Assembly: GCA_037349105.1 (NCBI GenBank)
Contig: JAYJMM010000083.1
Coordinates: 1,178,001-1,242,000 of the forward strand
Direction of reading: 5' to 3'
Source of the DNA: Limnomonas spitsbergensis
Lineage: Eukaryota; Chlorophyta; Chlorophyceae; Chlamydomonadales
DNA length: 64,000 bases
The notes below the pieces were generated by a model, which worked only from the letters and a program-made list of their open reading frames with translations, searched no databases and was not told where the DNA came from. Position 1 is the first letter of the stretch; every line of letters starts with the position of its first letter. This document shows, piece by piece, positions 54,655 to 64,000 of the stretch. A program made the position numbers and the translations under genes.

Positions 54655-56199
54655 CGACCGTGAGGAAGTCAGAAATCTTTCTAAGAAAGAAACGACCGGG
54701 GGGAACGGCCGGGGGGAACGGCCGGGAGGGGTGAAACCCTTACAATTATAATCTGGAATGCAGTAGTAGCCTTGCCCATGGTTAGAGCTGTCACAGTCCA
54801 GCTGGAACTCACTCATGGAGCCATCTCTAGCCAGATCTTCTTTGTGGGCCACCCATGTATCATGGCCAACTAAGAGGTGCATCGAACACCTCCGTGACGT
54901 TCGACAGCCCCGTGTAAATGGGCTGCTCTGCCTAGGCTGTGAATGACACCTACCAACTATGATGACCTATCTGCTGAATCCAGTGGCTCATCTTCATCCT
55001 ACGACAGGCCTGTGTCGCCCCGCGGCACCTGTATGTGCTGTCTGGTTGCGCTACAACTTCGTCACCCTCGTTGCGTTTACGCATGATAGCTCATGCGAGT
55101 GAATATATAGAAGTTTGAAGGTATGGCGATAACTAATTTAGAGCTGCGGAGTGCGGAGACATAAAAACGTTAGGCGCGAATAACTTTTCTACGATTACTT
55201 TTCCCTCTCTGTAAACCTTCTTTCACACTTGTCCGACTCTCTACAAGCACACTTTAAGGGGTCGGTCCTTCATGTAATTTTCCAAGGAGGCGTCCAACCA
55301 AACTCTTTCGCACACACGTCATGTTTTATAGCTAGAGCTAATCTTCTGCACTATGGGGTTCATTCCCATGCTACTGCTTAGTGGTTGTGTGTTGGTTGCT
55401 TGCCCATGGGTGTCACTGTTTTTTGCTCGCTGTCCTAGCATACTTAATGCCCATACCGGTTTACGGGCACAAGTCCCATGCATAAAATCATTCAAATGTG
55501 ATGCCCCGCTGGACTGTAAAAATAAACAAAAACTTCACGTAGGCTCCCCAAGGGCCATGCTAACGCAAGCGGCAGCAATGTTGCATGCTGCGCTCGACGC
55601 TGACAAAGGAACTAAGCACATGGCGGAGGCTGAAGGTGTCGAGGGCATGTCAGCCTTCATGTAGCATGTGGAAGCGCCCGCCAGCAAGCGGTCAGGTCAA
55701 TGACGTTACACCTCTGGGCCCTGCTCAAAAAAAGGCTTGGCCGCATGGGCGCCTAACTGCATCAGGTGACATCCATTGTCTCATAATCATCTTATTTTGT
55801 GCAATCTGCCGCATTCTCCTTCTCCCTAAGCAAGCGTCCAGCCCCTGGTCCTACCACTGGCCCAGCCCCTGGCCCTTCCACTGACCCTTCCACTAGCACA
55901 GCCACTGACTCAGCCACTTACCTAACCACTGGCCCAGCCACTGCCTTTTATTTAGTGCACGATGGCACTCGCACGGACCGTCGGAGTGACCCAGCTTGTC
56001 TTGGTGGCCCGGTGAAGGGTGCAAGTCACCGGGATAGGAGTCAGCAAGAGGTCAAACCTTTTATGCACACCAAGGGCCATGCTGGCATGGGTCGGCAAGG
56101 GCGAGGCAAGAGCCGTGTTAATTTTTGCTGATCAAGCGTTAGGTGGCAATGTGAAAGATGACAAAGATCCAGAGCCTACTCCCATGGGCATTGCTTTCC
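54655..56199. other. no supported gene; short repeats
   Basis: 54690-54735 has three copies of GAACGGCCGGGG-like words. A 103-codon plus frame (55353-55664) with a hydrophobic N-terminus (MLLLSGCVLVACPWVSLFFA) has a signal-like start but no domain. 55838-55955 is a degenerate 12-bp repeat (CCACTGGCCCAG). Confidence 0.45.
55696..55753 (-). repeat. dispersed motif copy (minus strand)
   Basis: The reverse complement reads GGCGCCCATGCGGCCAAGCC, T-run, GAGCAGGGCCCAGAGGTGTA, ACGTCATTGAC. It is the copy closest to the apparent consensus of the family seen at 9108, 25308 and 25886. Confidence 0.85.
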
Positions 56200-56202
56200 T
56201 AA

Positions 56203-58149
56203 GAGCCAATTCACACCTAGTTCAGTTCGTCGAGTTCGGTTCGGTTCAGTTCGTCAGTTTGGCGACTGGTTTCGCAACCTGCAGTCCCACCTAATTCACA
56301 TCAGAAAATCTGAACCTTGAGGCCGTCGCATGCTCAGACGTCACCTTATGCAGTGAAGTGGCCAGGAAAGCAGCATACAACAACAAACAATACAGCACGG
56401 GATAGCATGACAGCATGGTCGTCATTGCCATGATGATCTGATGAGCACATCGGATGGCATGTCGTCCTCAGCCGACTCAACCCCATCCTCAGGGTGGGAC
56501 AATTGGAGATATTCAATCGAATAACACATTCCTACACTGCGGTGCCTTCTCATCTGGCATGACATTCCTAGAAGGCTGTTTGATGCGCCCTTGCCTCGTA
56601 GTTGGGGTCAGGGTTACCCAGTACGGGCCGTATTGGCCTAAAATCCCGTACCGTATCCGTACCGTACCGTACCGTTTGCAACACGGCCAAGTACGGTCGC
56701 CATTGCCTGCACTGCATGATTGCAGGAGAGCATAAGTGCACAGACCAGTCAGACATATCAGATATTATCAGTATGGAGGTAGCGCTGAGAACACTGGGAA
56801 GGCAGCGTACACGGCTGATTCGCATTGGATTTTGCAGCCGTCATCGAAATCTGGCCAGGCCAAGCGCGCGTGGGCGATAGATGCAAATTTTGCGATTAGA
56901 TTATCGTCAACACTATGCGATTTACCAATCACCTCGCGGGCATAACAGGACAAGTAGCGGCGTGTAAGACGTTAGGACGGGTGATACAGGCATATTGCGG
57001 TGATGTCGTGTGATCGTCTCCCTCGTCTGCCAAATCCACACCGTCCACAGTCCACACATCCAGGGCATCAAATCTACGTAATCTCGCTCGCTTCCAGAGG
57101 TAAAGAGGCGTTCGTTGCTCGTAAAAGTACAAGTCCACCCCAATACTTAGTGGCAATAAGACAGAACTTGGCGCCAAGTCACAATCCAAAGTTGCATGGA
57201 GGGGGCAGGAGGCTAGGAGGAGTAGGAGCCCAGGAGTCCAGGACTCCCAGGAGGGAGGCAAGACACAGGACTCCGTGTCTCCTTACAAAGTGATTTCCAT
57301 GCATGCCATGCAATGATGCAACTCAGCAACTATGCAAGGTGATTCTGAGGCCTCTTGTTTCTACTGCTATATTCATGCATGTAAAATTTCATGTGCCATG
57401 CTGGTGGGTAGCGTCTATATGGACTGGCTGAATTACTGAAATGCTGAACGGCATGTTGGAACATTGTAATGTCGATGTCTGAGGAGTTTGGGATTGCATC
57501 AATGATCATATTTTCTCCTAGCATGTCAGCATGGTAAATCTGCATGCTGCATGCATAGAGATCCTTGGTGATTATTTGGGGGCCATGCAAAAATTGGGGC
57601 CATGTTAAAATTGCATGGGGACTGTCATGCAGCCATGCAGTATGTCAGGATGTGCATGGGGACAAACAGTCATAAGAGTGTTGCATGCATGTGTTTCTCT
57701 GTGTGGATCATGCTGTTCTGAGCCTTGAAAATTGGGGAAATCTTGGACCGTATTGCCCTACCGTACTGTCCCTTTTGTCCGTACCGTATCCGTACCGTAC
57801 CGTACCGTATTCCCGTACCGTATTTCCGTACCGGGTTACCCTGGTTGGGGTCTGATTGCTGCCGACAACCTTTATGGCAACGAGCAGTTGGAGGTATAGA
57901 GAGAACTACAGTTATGGAAGCTCTGATTTGAAGATTAAGGCGCGGTATGTAGACCGCGGCGAGCAATGCCGACAAATCGTGACGAAACTTGCGAAACCAG
58001 CCAACCTTACCTTGCGAAACCAGCGAACTGAAACTGGTGGTCCGAGGCCGGTTTCAGTTGGCGTGGTTTCGCCGAACTGAACTGAAACCATGCGAAACCA
58101 CGCGAAACCACGCGAAACCGATGGATGTGAATCGGGTGTGAATCCGCTC
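56203..58149. mobile_element. non-autonomous Harbinger-like element, TAA flanks
   Basis: The left end GAGCCAATTCACACC and the right end (minus strand) GAGCGGATTCACACC are inverted repeats with two mismatches. TAA lies outside both (56200-56202; 58150-58152). Both subterminal regions are rich in AGTTCAGTTCG and TGGTTTCGC words. The interior has two CCGTA blocks and no transposase. The tip GAG and the TAA target resemble the MITE at 18409. Confidence 0.55.
56640..57835. repeat. two blocks of (CCGTA)n
   Basis: About 56644-56672 and 57779-57835 carry repeated CCGTACCGTATCCGTACCG. Each is adjacent to a GTTGGGGTC and GGTTACCC word, so the blocks may be parts of one duplicated unit inside the Harbinger-like element. 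Confidence 0.75.
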
Positions 58150-58152
58150 TAA

Positions 58153-59365
58153 GAGCACTTGCCGCGGCGGCCGCCGACCTACCTGACCCGATTTGTGTCA
58201 CGCGTAGGGTTGGGCACACAAGCTCAGGCGATAGGCATGGTTCTCCCACTTGCCCCCTCCCCCCTCCCCCACCCGCAGCGCCTACGCAGGAGTCTGTCGC
58301 TGTTATGTGTCTTAACCAGATGCCCGTGGTATCCTGTTGCAAAGAATTTCATGAACCTCAGCACTGATGTGCAAGTCGCGATGTTTGCCCCCTTCACGAG
58401 CCCCTCTAGGATGGCATCAGGCTCTGCTGCTTTCTAGCCGGCCAGCAGCCCAGCAAGCCAGCAAAGTAAATATTTTATGTGTGTCTGAAAGCTAGTTTTT
58501 ATCAGAGCATAATGCATCACTCATTTGGCACATCTTTATATTTTCATATTTAAACTGAACCCTATCGTACCGTACGGTATGGGGATTGCTTCATTTTGAC
58601 ATGATTATGGCGTACAATGAAAGCTGCAGTATGTACATGCTTAACTATAATCTGATGCAGATAAATCCTGGACTGAAATCTGAGGCACATTCTGCACTGA
58701 CGCATGCTGACATACCGTACACCACCCACATATAGGGTACCTCATATTGGTCCCGGTAGTCATGGCGGCATACATTGCTGGTCACTCATGAAGATTCCTC
58801 TTCGTTCGCCCAAAGCAACAGCAGGTTTGCTGACCATAATGACCTGCCATGAAAAAGCTGCAGTACCGTATGTATGACAGTCAGTTGCGACAGCTCCCGT
58901 TGGTCAGCTGGACAGACATGCGACTCGCCGCAACCTGGCTGACTGAAGCTACAACAATAAATAGGATGACACCGTTGCAAATTGAAGAGACCCAGCGAAG
59001 GCGAGTTGTGCGTCTTTTGCTGGGACTGTATAAGGTGTGAGGCTGGCCGCCTAACTCCAGAAAACCTGAGATGCCAACACAAGAAACAGCCCGGGGCACA
59101 TTAGGCCCTCGTATGCAGCTGAGAAAGGCTGCGAGTCGAAGTAGCAGACGGGTCGTTTAAATGTGGATGCTGACGTCATATGGTCGGCCCAGGCCACCGT
59201 ACAGTGTGGACAGACGCCACCTGACATTCCACGTCACCTGATCAAAGTATGCAATATCCTGCGCACATCTCCTCGTGGCCTACACTGAGATACACGAGCG
59301 ATCCACTCAGAGGATTCACTTAACCAATCGACTCAAATTATCTGTTTTCAGCAACAACCTTGAAA
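58153..59365. other. no supported gene upstream of the CBS gene
   Basis: A 63-codon plus frame (58849-59040) is the only ORF of note and has no domain. TTTTCAG at 59346-59350 could be a splice acceptor just before the CBS-gene ATG, so an upstream 5' exon may exist. No promoter motif is identified. Confidence 0.45.
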
Positions 59366-62300
59366 ATGTTATTTGATCAGATCAGGGCTTTCCTGAACAA
59401 CGAAACTCTCACCAACTTTATCCAGACGCACCCTCATCCGCTAGCGGTAATATATTAATGCATTCTGTTCCAGCCTTTTGTAAGGTTATGTATCAGCGCT
59501 GATCGAGACAACCTCCCCCCTCTCTGTTTCACCGTATCTCTCTGAAGGTTGTTGAGAAGAACTCGAGTGTTGGATCCGCCTTCCAGGTAAGATCATGGCA
59601 TCCCCCCCAAACCGTCGCGCTTCTTCAATGGAGCTGCGCACGTCTATCGTATCACACATCCCGACCTGTTTCCGCTTGCATTCCGTGTTCCGCAGCTGTT
59701 GCAGACGTTCAAGGTCCTGTCTCTGCCCGTCGTCGATGAGGTAGATTTCGGCTAGGAGTCAAGGAATCGGCCCGAATGTAATGTAATACTGCCCAGCTGC
59801 TGCATCTTCTCTGTCAGCAGATCCTTTCATCATAGTACGCAACTCATCTTGACGCCCCCCCCCCCCCCCCCCCCCTCCTCCTCCCGCCTCTTAGGACGGA
59901 GAGTATGCTGGCGCCATCTCTGTCAACGATATACTCAAGGGCTTGCACCGAAGTGAGCGTCGTTCCCAAGATGCTGACGTGGATGATGACGACGAGATCC
60001 TATCTTCCATACCTCTCATGAACATGAATGCTGTTGTCTGATGCAGCCAGCCTCTGTGCACATTTCCCGCGTCCCCAAGTCCTGCTCTTGCCAAGCTGTG
60101 AATTGCAACACTTGCATGAAAACCTTTATCATGGGGCCGCAGATTCTCTGCGGCAGAGCATCCTTGGTTGATTTGAAATTTTGCTTAGCTAGAAGGCGAT
60201 GCAAGCTACCAGTGCTTGCACCCTTCTCCCTTAGGTCATGTGGAACCCTGTATGGCTGGCTGATGTGGCAGACATGGGGTAACAATCATAGGGCTAGTGC
60301 CTTCAAACGATCTGGCCTTGGCATTGCATTGCAGCATCTCTGCTACAGCCGTGTGGTCAGAGACTCCATCCTCCCCACCTGTTCCCACTTAGTGTGGGGG
60401 GATGCTGCCAAGTGGCCAACACTAAGCTGGTGTGGAACAAACCATCATCAGGCTTTGGCCAGTAGTGGCCTGAACAACAGGGCTTGCTGCTGAAAACCCT
60501 GTAGGATGTCGGCCGTTTTGTAGCTGTAGCAACCTAAAATAATCACTTTCCCCACCCACATACACCTGCATCAGCCTTGGTTGCCAACCTCGGTGACAAC
60601 TATGTTGATGAGCTTGAGAGGGGCAACGTGACTGTCGATGAGATCAACAATGTCGGCTTCTTCTTCATCGGGAAGCAAGTGAGCAAGCAGGGATGAAACA
60701 CGACCAATAAACTGCCCCAAGAATTAGATTTGGGTCCCAGGACGGCGAAGGCGTAAAGCGCATTTACCTTCATGGACCCAAATTTAATTCACGGGGTTAT
60801 CAAAATGTACCAACGGTGGAGGGCCCCCTTGGTAATGAGTAACTGACCAATCTGATAAAGCTTTGCTGTGTCAGTGGCTGTGTTGTCCCCCCTGTCCTTA
60901 CAGTGGGGACTGTGGCCTTGCTGCCGCTCCAACATTGCTGCCACGACTTTCTTGTCGCTTGACTTCACATCAGCCCCAGCAGGCCATAGAATCTGACGTT
61001 CCTAGAATGTTTTCTTCCAATGAAACGTTAGGCTTCCCTCTTCATGACTCCATGTCAGCCCCAGCTTGCCTGGCGCCTGCTAGAGAAGTCCGTCACTCCT
61101 CCTCGCCCAACGCGCCCTTCCGGCCCCTGAAACCCTCCAGCACATTGGATTATACCGCTGTCCCCTTCCTGAACTCACCTGGATTGTATTGTATCATATC
61201 GCAGGTGTCATCCCTGCAGCACGACAGCACCACGTGGATGCGTGGGCAGGCCAACAGCACGCTGCTCACGGTCATCACGGAGGGCTTCCAGATCAAGGGC
61301 CCCAAGGTGGGGGGAAATGTGATGCACTGATTCCTTGTTTGCTACAGTGTGTTATAAAGTCTCTCCGCATCTCGCCGTTTTGCGTACCCCACACAAAATG
61401 GCCTGTCTCCTCGACGATTACACAAAAAGTTTGATTACACAGTAAGTTATCATGAGCACTGCTTATTTCCTTGCCTCCATGAATTTCTGGCCGCAAGGCT
61501 TTTGATATCCGTCAACTAATCAACTAACCTCCACGGTCTGTTGCCATGTTGTAGGTGCACCACCGCATCTACATCTGTGACCCTTCAAAGCCCACTCAGA
61601 AGATTATCAAGTGAGGGCTAGCCATGCTTCATGCCGTGCTTAAATAAATGTGTGCCTTTCTGCTCTGAACATTTCACAATAGACGACTGGTTCTACTGGC
61701 CTCTGTTGCTACTGCTTGCTAGCTTGGGAGTTTCCATGATGAAACAAAGATTTGCCTGTTTTCCAACTAAGGTTACGCACTCCCCATCTCACACCCACCA
61801 TTTCATCCATTGTTGTCATTCAAAGTTCTGACCATGCCCCCACCGACTTCTCCATTTAGGAAGAGCCCGTCTGCCAATTTGATCGTGCTGAACGTGGAGC
61901 ATGGCACTGAGAAGGAGGGAGCGTCTGCATGGAGGCCCACAGACGTTGTTGCTCAGTCTGATGTCGGTGAGTTTGTCTGCCCTGTCTGATGTCGTTGCTT
62001 GGGTATAGCTGCATGGAGGCCCACAGATGTCGTTGCTCAGTCTGATGTCGGTGAGTTTGTCTGCCCAGTCTGATATTGTCGTTGGGTAAGCTGCGTTGAG
62101 GTCTGCGGGCGTTGGTGCACAGTCTGACTTTGCTGGGTCCTCCCTGCTGCACAGGAGTGACCTTGACAGGTTTCAGCTGTCTAAGCAGAGGCTTGTAGAG
62201 GAGTGCAAGTGTGCTGTTTGTGCCACTAATTGCGGTCCACCTTCAGAAATACCAGTTGCACGTCACTCATGCGGCTTTGTCTGCAGACCTGCCACATTTC

Positions 62301-63654
62301 TGCTCATCTGGGTCACGCACGAGACATTTGGCTTGTAAACGTGGAAATATACGGTCTTCCATTTGTTGGCAAATATCGTGGTTTGGTCAACAGAATTTTC
62401 ATCTGTGCGCAAATGCGAACAGGTTTATACACATGACAGTGTATGTGTGCATGCTACTAGGCCCTGGTGTGTTTGATTGTGATTTATTTCCCACTGCTCT
62501 GGATGGCACTCAAAGCTCGGAGTGTTGTGTCCAAAACATGTGATCATCTTCCCTCCAATGGACGTTTTTTTGTTTTCTGACTGGGCTGCACTCCGGCCCT
62601 GGGTGTGGCCAGCCATGCTACTTGCCGCTGGTTGCAGGATGGCCCAGGGTTGGTCTCAAATGTGCCTCTGGTGGCCACGGTCAGGCCAAATAATAGGACC
62701 CTTGAAGACTTGTCCCCTGCCCTCCATAACCTCTTGCCTCCCTTGCACCTGCCTGTGCAGTCAAGTTTATGTGGGAGCACCGGGATGCGATGGGCCTGAC
62801 CTCGACGCTGACACTGGAGGATCTTGAGCTGCACGAGTGCCATGTGAGTGGAGTCTTCATTACAGTGCATGCCAGCCTCCCTCAGGGGGGGCGCTGGGTG
62901 GCCGACGCTGGGCCAATCTGGACAAAACCTTGACCAGTCCATGGCACTGAGCTGCAGGGCTCACTGAACCAGGCCGCCTGGTCATGCTGAAGTGGGTTAA
63001 GAAAGACATTGATGATAGTTAAAACCTGGCCACCTGGTCGGCTGAAGTGCCACCTGACCACCTGGCCACCTGGCTACTGGCCACCTGGTCCTGCTGAAGT
63101 GCGTAAATAAAGAGAGTGATGCCAAGTTAAAAACAGATGTGCTGGACATTTAAAATTAATTACATGTGAAGCTGGTGGTGATGAGTGACGCTCAGTGATT
63201 GTATATTGCACTACCATTGGCAGGCCGCCCCAGCCGAACTTTGACTGGTCTATGGCCGGCGACGAAACAGTACGGCTGGCCTCTGGTGCCTCCAGCTGGA
63301 GGCCGGAGTGTGGCTGGCATTTACCTGTATCACGAGAGGGGTGGGAGGGAAGTGGGCTGGCCAGCTCGCTTGGTGTGTCGAAGTCGACCCTCAAACATAC
63401 CTTGATTTCTCCACACTAGTTGTGCCTCGCGACCCCTGGCTCTGGCCACTCGTGTGCGATGCCTTTCCAGTCTTCATACCTACACGACCAAGCTCATCGT
63501 CCTCTGAATACTTTGTGCCTTGTCATGCCTTATCCAGGTCCTGACCGTCGACTACGACACACCCGCCATGGTTGCGTTTCACCACATGGCGGTTGACCAC
63601 AAGAGCAGCATTGGAATCGTCGACGGGAATGGAAAGCTCATCGGAAGTCTCAAT
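59366..63654 (+). CDS. CBS-domain (Bateman module) protein, ten exons, continues beyond window
   Basis: CBS pairs bind adenosyl nucleotides and regulate partner enzymes or channels (family knowledge); the partner here is unknown. Exons: 59366-59446, 59548-59586, 59696-59740, 59895-59952, 60575-60678, 61205-61306, 61555-61610, 61860-61966, 62761-62843, 63538-63654. All introns are GT-AG, and phases agree at every junction, giving 264 codons before the next donor at 63655. CBS-1, residues ~28-74: VEKNSSVGSAFQ, VLSLPVVDE and AGAISVNDIL (G-x-x-S-x-x-D). CBS-2, ~144-205: HHRIYICD and DVVAQSDVVKFMW. CBS-3, ~213-264: VLTVDYDTPAMVAFHHMA and SSIGIVDGNGKLIGSLN. The start is the first ATG of the exon, MLFDQIRAFLNNETLTNFI; a 5' exon is possible. 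It resembles SNF4/AMPK-gamma-like CBS proteins in layout. No signal peptide is seen. The only convincing cellular gene here. Confidence 0.85.
59855..59875 (+). repeat. C21 homopolymer in a splice-acceptor tract
   Basis: Twenty-one consecutive C in intron 3 of the CBS gene, followed by TCCTCCTCCCGCCTCTTAG. It forms the polypyrimidine tract of the acceptor for exon 4 and is likely length-variable. Confidence 0.95.
60721..60790. repeat. 17-bp inverted repeat in intron 5
   Basis: GAATTAGATTTGGGTCC (60721-60737) and GGACCCAAATTTAATTC (60774-60790) pair with one mismatch across a 36-base loop. Possibly a remnant of a small MITE. Confidence 0.8.
61925..62110 (+). repeat. 84-bp duplication spanning an exon end and its splice donor
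   Basis: Units start at 61925, 62009 and (diverged) 62091 with CTGCATGGAGGCCCACAGA. The first contains the last ~42 bases of exon 8 and the donor GTGAGT at 61967. The second repeats that donor at 62051. Confidence 0.9.
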
Positions 63655-63862
63655 GTGGGTTTTCCTCATCTTTTAGGTGTTCAGGGAGGGCTTCATGTAT
63701 GTGTATGGGCTACCGAGGTCAGCAATACTTGTAGGGGCCGGCCGGCAATGTGTTTTACATTTATGTAAATATTTACACTGAAGTCAGAAATGTAGGTCAG
63801 AAATTTAAGAAATGTGATTTACATTCATGTACATATTACACTGAAGTCAGGGAAATGTTGTC
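63020..63862. repeat. short repeats in introns 9 and 10
   Basis: 63020-63100: repeated GCCACCTGG words (intron 9). 63750-63862: a ~70-bp unit beginning TTTACATT(T/C)ATGTA and ending ACACTGAAGTCAG occurs twice (intron 10). Confidence 0.7.
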
Positions 63863-64000
63863 AGGAATTGACTACGGTTGGGTGTGTGGTTATATGTTAA
63901 TGAGCACATTCAGAATATGCAGCTAACTTGTCACATCTAAGAAAGCTAAATCCTCAAACAAAAAAACCTGATATGTTTCACGCGATTTGCGGGTTTGCAG

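Noticed and set aside
60041..60493. 150-codon plus frame
   Set aside because: It lies within intron 4 of the CBS gene (59953-60574) and shows no domain.
62155..62210. An extra exon candidate between CBS exons 8 and 9 (acceptor GCACAG, donor-like GTGCTG) that also keeps phase when joined directly to exon 7
   Set aside because: The alternative using 61860-61966 has a stronger donor (GTGAGT) and rebuilds a typical CBS end (QSDVVKFMW) when joined to 62761, so the 62155 segment is probably intronic.

Overview
The window is nuclear DNA from a eukaryote. It has GT-AG introns, one multi-exon CBS-domain gene, LTR and LINE-type retroelements, En/Spm-like (CACTA) and KDZ-like transposase pieces, MITEs and many minisatellites. 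No rRNA gene, intact tRNA gene, operon or CRISPR array was seen. A green alga, possibly a repeat-rich prasinophyte, is my inference. It rests on an LTR element whose pol relics combine a methyltransferase-like motif with a PHD finger, and on a LINE carrying a PCIF1-like region. No host gene identifies the lineage.

Layout. 1-1.29 kb: decayed Ty3/gypsy RT-RNase H fragment running off the left edge. 2-10.9 kb: no convincing gene; a polypyrimidine tract, a 48-bp minisatellite with a 7-unit higher order, and a flanking 41-bp repeat. 10.96-14.94 kb: a ~4 kb unit bounded by ~70-bp inverted repeats, holding a LINE-tail fragment, a KDZ-like transposase fragment and a 47-bp minisatellite. 15.7-18.8 kb: a short ORF cut by a TA-flanked MITE, and a TAA-flanked MITE. 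19.25-25.02 kb: a 45-bp GC-rich array with a 1,691-bp internal tandem duplication. 27.2-30.1 kb (-): a Tnp2-type (CACTA) transposase gene whose exons can be joined in frame. 30.8-34 kb (-): a 5'-truncated LINE. 34.3-36.3 kb: nested inverted-repeat elements with tRNA-like modules.

37,579-54,650: the dominant feature, an apparently young 17-kb LTR retrotransposon. It has TGTC...GACA ends, a GGAA target duplication and LTR segments that read as identical over 627 bp. Its Gag and Pol frames (1,162 and about 3,457 codons) overlap at an in-frame A_AAG_GGG heptamer ahead of the Gag stop, so a Gag-Pol of roughly 4,600 residues is predicted. Pol holds zinc knuckles, an aspartic protease motif, a DDE integrase and half a PHD finger, but I find no reverse transcriptase or RNase H. 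About 5 kb of open frame between protease and integrase matches nothing I recognise. The element probably depends on an RT supplied elsewhere.

54.65-59.3 kb: a TAA-flanked Harbinger-like element and AT-richer DNA. 59.37-64 kb (+): a CBS-domain gene with at least ten phase-consistent exons that continues past the right edge. Most of the window is mobile or tandemly repeated DNA; only the CBS gene looks like a conventional cellular gene.
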